Assembly (NCBI RefSeq): GCF_023721835.1
Contig: NZ_JAMKFE010000005.1
Location: forward strand, 248,001 to 312,000
From: Caldimonas mangrovi
Lineage (GTDB): Bacteria > Pseudomonadota > Gammaproteobacteria > Burkholderiales > Burkholderiaceae_C
Length of the DNA: 64,000 nt
Reading direction: 5' to 3'
Positions within the stretch are counted from its first letter, which is position 1. The number at the start of each line of letters is the position of its first letter. The notes under the pieces are model-generated. The model was not told where the DNA came from, did no database searches, and saw nothing but the letters and a program-made list of their open reading frames with translations. Below, piece after piece: positions 17,897 to 26,700 of this stretch. Both the position numbers and the translations under genes were made by a program.

Positions 17897-20026
17897 TCAG
17901 AAGCCGACTTCGCGCTGCCACAGCGCCGCCACGCGGCGAATCGCCCATTCCATCCAGCTGCGATCGGTTCCCTGCAACACGGCGATGCCGGTGCGCTCCT
18001 GCTGCGAGACCCCAGGCAGGTCGCAATCGGTCAACCGCACCCGGAAGACCGCCCGCAAAGGCACCAGACGCCCGTCCGGCATGCGCTGGGACGGGATCTC
18101 GCCACCGAAGCTGCTGCTGACCGCTGCATGCTCGATCTGCGACAACTGCACCGGATGCACGCCGACCCCCGTGCACGTCACGCCCGGGTGGCCCGGCAGG
18201 TCGGCCAGGAAGACCGCCCGGCCCGGCTGGCCTTCGAGGCTTTGGAGCGCATGCTCGTCGACATAGGCGTCGACCTTGTTGCCGCTGGGGCCGACCAGCG
18301 TCAGCAAGCGCTCGCCGGCCGGCAGCCAGGCGGCTGGCGACACGTCGGGGTTGACGTCGACCACGTCGGCATCGAACGGTGCGACCAGCGTCAGGCGTTC
18401 GGCTTCCCGCTGCAGCCCCTGTACCGCCTCGGCGGCCTGTTCCCACCGTTTGCGCAGCGCGGGACCGGCTTCGCGCAGGCGTGCATCGAAGCTCTGCTGC
18501 GTCAATTGCCAGCGCAGCTGCTGTTCCTGCGCGTGCGCCAGGGCCAATTGGGCCTGCAGCTCGGGCGCCTGCAGCCGCACCAGCTCCTGCCCGGCGCGCA
18601 CGCGAGTCCCAGCGGCCGGCAGCGGCGTCAGGAGCTGTGCCGCCCTCGGGGCGTACAGCCCTTGTGTCTGCAAGGCGCCCAGCACGGCCGGTGCGCGGAC
18701 GTTCGACTGCCACGGCCACAGCACGAAGGCGGCGGCGGCACCGGCGACCAGCACGAGGCGCACGGTCGCCGCATTCCAGCGCATGCGGCCGCGCCGCTGC
18801 CACCAGGCCTTCATCTCGCGCTGCACCGGCAATGCGATGAACCAGGCCAGTTCCACCATCATCAGCACCAGGCCGAGGACCTTGAAGAACAGGTGATAGA
18901 CCAGCAGCGCGATGCCGAGAAACAGCACCAGCCGGTACAGCCAGGTCGCGTAGGCGAAGACGATCAGGAAGCGCTGCCGGGCGGGCGGCAGCAGCTCGGG
19001 CGCCGGCTCGCCGAAACCGAACAGGCGCTCGCGCAGCCACCAGCGGCCGTGCGCGAAGGCGCGTTCGTGCAGGTTGGGTAGGTTGATCCAGTCGGACAGC
19101 AGGAAGTAGCCGTCGAAGCGCATGAACGGGCTGGCGTTGATCGCGAGCGTCAGCACCCAGGTGGTGGTGGCGAGAAGAAAGGCGCCCGCGCGTGCGGGGC
19201 CCCATTGCGGCGTGTCGGGCAGCATCGCCCACGCCAGCAGCGCGACGGCGCCGAGTGCCAGCTCGGTCAGCATCCCGGCGGCGCCGATCGCCAGCCGCTG
19301 CCGGCGCGACGGCAGCTTCCAGGCTTCGTTGGTGTCGGTGTACAGCACCGGCCACATCACCAGGAACGCCACGCCCATCGTCGGCACCCGGCAGCCGTAG
19401 CGGTGTGCGGTGAGCGCGTGTCCCAGCTCGTGCAGCAGCTTGGCGGCCGACACGGCGACGCCGATGGCGAATGCACCTTCCCAGCTGGCATACGAGACGA
19501 AGGTGTGGGTGAACTCGTCCCAGCGGCGGGACGCGAGCAGCAGCCCGGCCAGCGCGGCGGCGGCGACGGCCCACCAGAAGCCGGGGTGGAAGGCCCAGCC
19601 GATGCGCGGCGCCAGGCGCTGCAGCAGGCGCTCGGGCCGCACCAGCGGCAGGCGGAAGAAGAGGTAGTTCTTCAGCAGCCACATGCCGGGCCCCGGGCGC
19701 GAGGCCTGCGCGGCCTGCCGCAGCCGCTCGGTGTCGGCGCCCCGTGTTGCCTGCAGCAGGTGGTTGCGCCCGAGCATCTCGACCAGGCCCTGCAGGTCCT
19801 GCGGCGTCGGGCGCAGCGTGGTGTGGTCGTGCACCGCCTGCAGCACCGCCTGCGGTGCGCCCATCGACCAGCGCGACAGGATCTCGAAGGCGGCCCATCC
19901 GAGCTGGTAAAAGCGGTTGGCCGCCGGGTCGTGCAGCGTCCAGGTCGGCGTGCCGTCGGCGGCTGGTGCGCCGGGGTGCAGCGCCAGATCCTGGCGCAGC
20001 GGGGGCAGGGTCGCCAGTGTGGCCAT
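17897..20026 (-). CDS. PqqD-like / M50 metalloprotease / HlyD fusion membrane protein
   Basis: 709 aa. Residues ~30-95 resemble a PqqD-type winged helix (QLGWAAFEILSRW...DLQGLVEMLGRNHLL). A multi-pass membrane part carries the zinc-protease motif HELGH at 199-203 and the second motif NASPFMRFDGYFLLSD at ~297-312, whose Asp is the expected third zinc ligand. Further membrane segments lead to a HlyD-type C-terminus from ~440 (two lipoyl-like halves around a short coiled coil). The family is annotated as a putative peptide zinc metalloprotease. It is the last of six genes after the giant exoprotein and probably handles its processing or export across the inner membrane. No ATPase motif is present. 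Confidence 0.8.
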   Translation of the reverse strand: MATLATLPPLRQDLALHPGAPAADGTPTWTLHDPAANRFYQLGWAAFEILSRWSMGAPQAVLQAVHDHTTLRPTPQDLQGLVEMLGRNHLLQATRGADTERLRQAAQASRPGPGMWLLKNYLFFRLPLVRPERLLQRLAPRIGWAFHPGFWWAVAAAALAGLLLASRRWDEFTHTFVSYASWEGAFAIGVAVSAAKLLHELGHALTAHRYGCRVPTMGVAFLVMWPVLYTDTNEAWKLPSRRQRLAIGAAGMLTELALGAVALLAWAMLPDTPQWGPARAGAFLLATTTWVLTLAINASPFMRFDGYFLLSDWINLPNLHERAFAHGRWWLRERLFGFGEPAPELLPPARQRFLIVFAYATWLYRLVLFLGIALLVYHLFFKVLGLVLMMVELAWFIALPVQREMKAWWQRRGRMRWNAATVRLVLVAGAAAAFVLWPWQSNVRAPAVLGALQTQGLYAPRAAQLLTPLPAAGTRVRAGQELVRLQAPELQAQLALAHAQEQQLRWQLTQQSFDARLREAGPALRKRWEQAAEAVQGLQREAERLTLVAPFDADVVDVNPDVSPAAWLPAGERLLTLVGPSGNKVDAYVDEHALQSLEGQPGRAVFLADLPGHPGVTCTGVGVHPVQLSQIEHAAVSSSFGGEIPSQRMPDGRLVPLRAVFRVRLTDCDLPGVSQQERTGIAVLQGTDRSWMEWAIRRVAALWQREVGF

Positions 20027-20030
20027 CGCG

Positions 20031-21365
20031 TCACCAGCCCAGCCACTGGCGTGCCACCACCAGCGGGCGGCGCAGCGCGATGTAGATCAACGGTGCCCAG
20101 CCGGCTTCGAGCCGCGCGGTGCCCATCTGGCCCAGTCGCGGCGGCGCCTGCCCGGGCAGGAAATCGGCTTTCAGCCGGTACGCGAGAAAGCCTTCGGCCG
20201 TCGGTTCGGCGCGGTAGGCGACCTGCACGATGCGCGCTTCATAGGCGGAGAGCGGCGAGCCCTGCGGGTAGAGCGTCAGCACGTCGCCCGCCTGCACGGC
20301 AATGTGGTCGCCGGCTGGCAGGTGCGCGGTCAGCTCGACCTGGCGCGGGTCGGCGATCAGCAGGATGCGTTCGCCGATGGCGACGGCGCGGCCGAGCCAG
20401 TCGCTGGTGTCGGCGAACACCGCCACGCCGTCCCGCTCGGCCTTGACCTGGATGCGCGCCAACTGCTGCGCGGTGTATTCGAGCTCGACCGAACGCTCCT
20501 GCAGCTTGCCGCGGCTGAGTGCGATCTCGATGCGGCTCTTGTCGTCGGTGACAGCGGCCTGGGCCGATTGACGGTATTCCTCCAGCGCGGTGTCGTAGGC
20601 CTTGCGGGCCACGTCGTGGCGGGCCTGCAGCGACGTGATGTCGAGACTGAACAGCGGCGTGCCGGCATGAACGGGCTGGTTGGGCTGGACGTCGAAACGG
20701 TCGATCACGCCGTCGAGCGGGGCGCGCACGAGGAACGGGTCCTTCGCGGTGACCTCGGCGGGCGCGAGCACGGTCAGGCGCATCGGCACCAGGCACAGCA
20801 CCAGCGCCGCGATCACCAGGCGGCGGCGCGCCTTGCCGCCGCGCAGCCAGCTGCCCGCCTGCGCCAGGCCGCTGCGACGCGGCTTGAAGGCGGCCAGTGC
20901 ATGGCCGTAGGCGTCGGCGAGCTCTTTCGCGAGCGCGAGTTCCGCTTCGGGCCAGGCCCGTTCACGCACCAGCACCAGCCCGGCGTCGGCCGGTTCGCCG
21001 GGGCGGCCGAGCGGCAACCACAACGCGTGTTCGGGCCACCATTGCGACCACTCGGCCTGCAAGGGCTCGGGCAGGTCGACGGCGCCGAACCCCTGCGCCG
21101 GCCAGCGTTCGCGCATCGCGTGCCGGCCGATCTTGCCGGCCCATTGCACGTAGGGGGCGGTCGGGTCGGGCTGGGGCAATCCCGAGACGGCGGCGACGCG
21201 GGCGAGGCCTTGCTCGCTCCACAGCACGGCCTGCCGGTACGGCAGCAGCTGCAGCGTCTCGTTGACCGCGACGAAACCCAGTTCTTCGAGCGTGGCGGCG
21301 GCACGCGCACGGCGCGCCAGCTGCAGCAGCGTCAACAGCGGGCTGACGGCGTCCCGGGCGTTCAT
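20031..21365 (-). CDS. HlyD-type adaptor with N-terminal GAF-like domain
   Basis: 444 aa. Residues ~15-158 look like a cytoplasmic GAF domain (LARRARAAATLEELGFVAVN..., LWLPLG...GLVLVRERAW). One membrane segment follows at ~182-201. The periplasmic part has a lipoyl half (VRAPLDGVIDRFDVQPNQPVHAGTPLF), a helical hairpin and a second lipoyl/beta-barrel part. A HlyD adaptor with a GAF-like head inside the cell suggests ligand- or partner-controlled secretion. It lies between a classical adaptor (4 bp upstream) and the M50 fusion (4 bp downstream). Confidence 0.82.
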   Translation of the reverse strand: MNARDAVSPLLTLLQLARRARAAATLEELGFVAVNETLQLLPYRQAVLWSEQGLARVAAVSGLPQPDPTAPYVQWAGKIGRHAMRERWPAQGFGAVDLPEPLQAEWSQWWPEHALWLPLGRPGEPADAGLVLVRERAWPEAELALAKELADAYGHALAAFKPRRSGLAQAGSWLRGGKARRRLVIAALVLCLVPMRLTVLAPAEVTAKDPFLVRAPLDGVIDRFDVQPNQPVHAGTPLFSLDITSLQARHDVARKAYDTALEEYRQSAQAAVTDDKSRIEIALSRGKLQERSVELEYTAQQLARIQVKAERDGVAVFADTSDWLGRAVAIGERILLIADPRQVELTAHLPAGDHIAVQAGDVLTLYPQGSPLSAYEARIVQVAYRAEPTAEGFLAYRLKADFLPGQAPPRLGQMGTARLEAGWAPLIYIALRRPLVVARQWLGW

Positions 21366-21369
21366 CGCT

Positions 21370-22134
21370 TCACTTGCGCGGCGGGAACATGGCCCAGCCG
21401 CTCATGCCAGGCAGGAGCATCGGGTGGCTGCCGTCGATGACACCGATCACCGGCAGCGTCTGGCTCACCGGGTCGATCTGGGCGCCCAGGCGCTGCACCT
21501 TGGCGGGATAGGTCTTGCCGAGTTCCTCGACCTCGACGCTGAAGCTCATGCCGGGCTTCAGCCAGGCCAGCCAGCGCGACGGCACGATCATCTGCAGTTC
21601 GAGCTGCCCGGTTTCCAGCACGTCGAGCAGCGGGGTGCCCGGCTGCACGTAATGATGCGCCGCAACGTGGCGCTTGGCGATGCGCCCGTTGAACGGTGCG
21701 GCGATGGTGCAGCGGCTCATCAAGGTGCGCGCGCCGCTGGCCTCGGCCTGCATCTCCTTCAGCTTGGCCCGTGCCTGGTCGAGTTCGAACCGGCCGATCG
21801 AGTTGAGTTCGGCCAGTCGCTGGTTGGACTGCATCAGCGCCTGCGCGGCCTCGACGCCGGCTTCGGCCTTGCGCAGTTGCGCCTGCACCAGCGAGCAGTC
21901 GAAGCTCACCAGCGCCTGGCCGGCGCGGAAGGCGTCGCCCTCGCGCAGCGGCAGACTGGAGATGCGGGCTGCCAACTCGCTCGACAGCGTGACCGCGTTG
22001 CGCGAACTCAGCTGTGTGCGGATGCGCCCGTCCTTGTCGGCCGTCAGTGCCGGTGGCAGGGGCGCGGCGGTCTGCGCTGCCAGGGGCAGCGGCAGCAGCG
22101 CGAGCAGGAGCAGCACATGGCGTCGCAAGCTCAC
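21370..22134 (-). CDS. Periplasmic adaptor (HlyD/RND type)
   Basis: 254 aa from a GTG start at 22134 with AAGGAGG just upstream; the start overlaps the TolC-like stop (GTGA). A signal peptide (RRHVLLLLALLPLPLAAQ) is followed by a lipoyl half (SLPLREGDAFRAGQALVSFDC), a coiled-coil hairpin, APFNGRIAKRHVAAHHYVQPG, and a beta-barrel ending LLPGMSGWAMF. It is exported rather than membrane-anchored by an N-terminal helix. It probably forms the periplasmic ring that docks on the neighbouring TolC-like protein. Confidence 0.88.
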   Translation of the reverse strand: MSLRRHVLLLLALLPLPLAAQTAAPLPPALTADKDGRIRTQLSSRNAVTLSSELAARISSLPLREGDAFRAGQALVSFDCSLVQAQLRKAEAGVEAAQALMQSNQRLAELNSIGRFELDQARAKLKEMQAEASGARTLMSRCTIAAPFNGRIAKRHVAAHHYVQPGTPLLDVLETGQLELQMIVPSRWLAWLKPGMSFSVEVEELGKTYPAKVQRLGAQIDPVSQTLPVIGVIDGSHPMLLPGMSGWAMFPPRK

Positions 22135-23711
22135 GTCCCTCCTTGCGGGTCGATCACCTTCTGCCAGGCCTGTTCCGATGCGCGCACGGCTTCGCCGAGC
22201 GTCTTGAGATCGTGCGCGCCGACCGATTCCGGCAGCGGGTCGAGGCCCAGCGTCGCGATCACCTGCCCGTAGGCACCCTGCAGGGCACCGTAGTTCTGGT
22301 AGAGGCGCAGCTCGGCCATCATGGCCGTGGCGGCCGCGCGGATTTCTTCGAGCTTGCTTTGCGCATTGGCGCTGGCGGCGTTGCGCGTGTATTGCAGGAT
22401 GCGCTGCTCGACGGTGTGGAGCTGCTGGGTCAATTCGTACTGGCGCAGCTTGCCCAGGTAGTCGAGGTGGGCCACGTGCACCTGCGTCAGCACCGCCATG
22501 TTGAGCGCCAGGCGCTGTCGCTGCGCAACCTCGAGCTGGGCCTGGGCCAGCCCGCGGATCTTGCCGGCGTTGAGCACATTCAGCAGATTCCAGCTCACCT
22601 TGACACCGACGTCGCCCCAGTGCTGGTTGACCAGGTAGCTGTTGCTGTCGTAGTGGCCGCCGAGGCTGAGCTCGATGCCGGGGAAGAGCTTGGCCATCGC
22701 CTTGCGGGTTTCCAGCAGGCCGATGCGCTCGTTGTAGTGCGCTTCGACCAGCTCGGGCCGGTGGGTCAGTGCGGTCTCTTCCATGACGTCGGTCGAGATC
22801 GCGAGCTTGGGCACGTCCAGCGTGAGCGCGCCCGACACCTCGAACGGGCGGCCGGGGCCCAGGTTCATGATGGCCGCCAGTCGCGGCTTGGCCTGCGCCA
22901 GGTCGTCGCGCACGGCTTCGAGCTGGCGCACGATATCGAGCAACTGGCGCTGGTAGGTCAGCGCCTCGAGCGGCGAGCGCAGCTTCTCGACCTCGACCTT
23001 GCGCGCGTCTTCCAGCGCCTGGCGCGCCAGCGCCAGCACCGGTTCCACCTTGCCTTGCAGCGCCTGCGCGCCGGCGGCCTGCCAGTACGCCTGCCGGGTC
23101 TGCTGCATCAGCAGGTGCAACACCTTGCGGCGCCGCTCCTGGGCGACCAGCAGGCGGTCGGCCTGCTGCGAGGCCTGGTAGTAGCTGACGCCGAAATCGA
23201 GCACGTTCCACGACAGCGTCAGGTCGGTGGTGTAGCGCTCGTCGTCGGTGGAGGTGGACGGCTCCAGCGACTCGGTGCCGGTGCGCACGCTGCGCGACGA
23301 CGAGGCCAGCACGTTGTCGCGGTGCGTATAACCGGCCGAGGCGGCGAGCTTGGGCAACAGGTCGGTGCGCGAGAGGTCGAGCTGCCGCTGCGACACCGCC
23401 TCTTCCATCAGCTTGAGCCGGTGGTCGAGGTTGTACTTGATGGCTCGCGCCATCGCTTCTTCGAGCGTGATCGCGCCCTGCAGCGGCTCCTGCTCGGCGA
23501 ACATGCGCGAGCGGTCCTGCTGCACGGCGGTTCGCAGTTCATCGGCGGTCAGCGAGCGCGGCTGGATCGCACAGCCGGTGAAGGCGACGGCGACCAGCGA
23601 GGCGAGCAGCAATCGTCGAAAGGGCGTCCGGCGGCGGGCGATGGTCAAGATGGTGTGCTCCATGGTTGTTGTCGACGTGAGGGCCATCGGGCCAGGAAGG
23701 GCCATGCTCAT
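22131..23711 (-). CDS. TolC-family outer-membrane channel
   Basis: 526 aa. The start at 23711 overlaps the stop of the giant gene (ATGA) and follows AGGAGGAAGG, a sign of translational coupling. A hydrophobic leader is followed by a possible lipobox (FTGC). Two OEP repeats follow, with long helices and strands such as LDLSRTDLLPKLAASAGYTHRDN and MAKLFPGIELSLGGHYDS. It is the outer-membrane exit of the export pathway. Alternative internal Met codons up to residue 17 would still keep the leader. Confidence 0.9.
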   Translation of the reverse strand: MSMALPGPMALTSTTTMEHTILTIARRRTPFRRLLLASLVAVAFTGCAIQPRSLTADELRTAVQQDRSRMFAEQEPLQGAITLEEAMARAIKYNLDHRLKLMEEAVSQRQLDLSRTDLLPKLAASAGYTHRDNVLASSSRSVRTGTESLEPSTSTDDERYTTDLTLSWNVLDFGVSYYQASQQADRLLVAQERRRKVLHLLMQQTRQAYWQAAGAQALQGKVEPVLALARQALEDARKVEVEKLRSPLEALTYQRQLLDIVRQLEAVRDDLAQAKPRLAAIMNLGPGRPFEVSGALTLDVPKLAISTDVMEETALTHRPELVEAHYNERIGLLETRKAMAKLFPGIELSLGGHYDSNSYLVNQHWGDVGVKVSWNLLNVLNAGKIRGLAQAQLEVAQRQRLALNMAVLTQVHVAHLDYLGKLRQYELTQQLHTVEQRILQYTRNAASANAQSKLEEIRAAATAMMAELRLYQNYGALQGAYGQVIATLGLDPLPESVGAHDLKTLGEAVRASEQAWQKVIDPQGGT

Positions 23712-26700
23712 CCTTCCTCCTGCGCCAGTGCACGCAGGTGCTCCAGCAGCGCGGCGCGCTCCGCTTCGCGCGCCACGTGGCCATAGCGTTCGAACTGCGC
23801 AGCAAGGGCCGGTCGGCCGGACTCGGACGGCAACGGCTGCCCGGGCAGGTCGGCGAAGCGGGCGTCGAAGCCTGCTTCGCCGGGAGGCAGGTGCAGGTCG
23901 GTGCGCGGCTCACCGGCCGGCCGCGCTGGCGGCGCCGCCCGGTTGAACTCGATCTCCAGTTGCGAACTGGCGCGGTTGCCCTTGGCATCACGGGCGATGA
24001 CCTCGATCTTCAAGCGCCCGGCCACGCCGTCGGGCGCGCGGCCGGACAACGTGCCGGTGGTGGGATCGAACTTCAGCCAGTTGGGCAGCGGCCGGCCGTC
24101 GGCCATCCTCACCTCGACCGCCACTTCCGCATTGCGGTCGCTGTGCGTGAACGTGGACGCCGGCAGCGCAATGCTGATCTGCGAGCCGGGCGGGACGCGG
24201 AAGTCGCCGACATCCGGCATCGCTTGCAGGCCCGCGCCGTTGCCGGCCCCGACTTCGATGAAGGTGCTGCGCGGTGCGTCCGCTGCCCAAGCGGTGGCGC
24301 TCAACGCAGCGGGGGTCAGCGGGTTCTGGCCCAGGGCGCTGCCCACGAAGGTGCCGGGAAGGCCGCCGTCTGCTGCCGGCCCGGTCGGTGTGAGGGTGGG
24401 CGTGTCGATCGGCGTGATGGGCGCCATCGGGTTGAGCGTGACAGGCGGTTGCTCGAAGACCGGTGCCGGGGCGGCCACCGGTGGGGGCAGGGGCGACAGC
24501 GGCGTGGGAGGCGGCGGGGGCGGGGGCGGCGGCAACTGCTCGATCTGATAGGCGTCGCCGCTGCCTCCCACGGCGAGGGCATTGCCGGCCAGATCGGCGA
24601 TGCCGCTGCCGGCCGATGCGAGTGCGAGTTGCAGCGTGCCGCTGCCGGCAATGCCGCCGACGGTGACGACGTAGGTCGAGGCATCCACCTGTGTGACCGT
24701 CGTGACGCTGCCCGCCGCCGACCCGGTGGCGGCCAAGCTGAAGTCGCTCGTGTCGAGGCCGGTGACGCCCTCCGAGAAGCTCACGGTGTAGGTGACGCTG
24801 CGGGCAAAGGTGGGGGAGGGGTCGGCGCGCACGATGCCGACAATGGCGGGCACGGTGGTGTCGACCACAACGCCTGCGGTGCTGCCGACGCCAGCGAGCG
24901 TGACGGTCAGGTCGTTGCCGGCCGCATCGCGCAGCGTGCCGCCGTTGGCCTGCAGGCCGCCGACCGCAATGCCGTTGGGGTCTGTATCGCCGGCCTGCAC
25001 GGTGTACTCGAAGACGAGGGCTGTGCCGCCGGAACCGGTTGCGTAGGTCGCATGGCGGGTGGTTCCGCCGACGTCGAGTACCAGCCGGGGCGTACCGCCG
25101 GCGCTGTCGACGAGCACGGCCTCGCTGGCGTTGACGGTGAAGCTCAGCACGTCGCCGGCGTTGTAGTGGCCGCTGGCGGGCACCGCGACCGTGGCGACGG
25201 TGGGCACCACGGCGTCGACCTGCACGCCCGCGGTGGCACCCACGCCCTGGAGCGTCAGGGTCGCCGTATTGCCCACGGCATCGCGCAGCGCGCCGCCGTT
25301 GGCGTCGATGCTGCCGCCGAGCGCGATACCGTTGCTGTCGAGGTGGCCGCTTTGCACGGTGTAGCGGAACACCAGCGCGCCGGTGCCGGAGCCGCTGACG
25401 TAATCGGCGTAAACGGTGCCGCCGGTGTCCAGCGTGACCGCGAGGCGCGGGGTGCCGCCGGTGGTGTCGACCGTGACGGCCTCGCCGAAGTTGACGGTGA
25501 AATCGAGGTTCTGTCCGGCCACGTAGGTGCCATTGGCCGGCACCGAGACTGATGCCACGGCAGGAATGTCGCGATCGATGCCGTAGACCTCGCCAGTGGC
25601 GCCGGCCGCGAGGGCGTTGCCGGCCGCATCGGCCATGCCGGTGCCGCTGCCGTTGAGGTCGAGCCGCACGCTGCCGGTACCGCTGAGCCCGTTGACGACG
25701 ACGGTGTAGGTCGAACCGTCGACCTGCGTGACCGTCGCGATGGTGCCGGCGGCCGAGCCGGTGGTGACCAGCGTGAAGTCGGCCGCGTCCATGCCGCTGA
25801 CGGCTTCGGAGAAGGTGACCGTGTAGCTGACCGAGCCGGCGGTGGTCGGGGTGGCGTTGACGCGCACGATGCCGGTGTTGGCCGGTGCGGTGGTGTCGAC
25901 GACCACGCCCGAGGCGTCGCCCACACCGGTGAGCGCGACGTTCAGGCTGTTGCCGGCCGCATCGCGCAGCGTGCCGCCGTTGGCCTGCAGCGAGCTGACG
26001 GCGATGCCGTTGGCATCGGTGTCGCCCGCCTGCACGGTGTACTCGAACACCAGCCCGCTGCTGCCCGAGCCGGACACATAGCTGGCGTGACGGGTGACGC
26101 CGCCGATGTCCAGCACCAGCCGTGGCGTGCCGCCGGTGGTGTCGACCACCACGGCCTCGCTCGCGTTGACGCTGAAGCTCAGCACGTCGCCGGCGTTGTA
26201 GTGGCCGCTGGCCGGCACCGAGACCGATGCCACCGCCGGCACGACGGCGTCGACCTGCACGCCAGTGGTAGCGCCGACGCCGTTGAGCGCCAGATTCGCG
26301 GTATTGCCCACAGCGTCGCGCAGCGTGCCGCCGTTGGCGTCGATGCTGCCGCCGAGCGCAATGCCGTTGCTGTCGAGGTGGCCGCTTTGCACGGTGTAGC
26401 GGAAGCTGAGCGCGCTGGTGCCCGAGCCGGCGAGATAGCTCGCGTAAACGGTGCCGCCGGTGTCCAGCGTGATAGCGATGCGTGGGGTGCCGCCGGTGGT
26501 GTCCACCGTGACGGCCTCGCCGAAGTTGACGGTGAAGTCGAGGTTTTGCCCGGCCACGTAGGTGCCGTCGGCCGGCACCGAGACCGAGCCCACCGTGGGC
26601 GCCACGCCGTCGATGATCAGGTTGTGCTGCCCGGCGATGGAGTTGGCGCCGCCGGTGGCCGGCAGCGTGAGCACTGCGTCGTCGTCGGTGGCGTTGCGGA

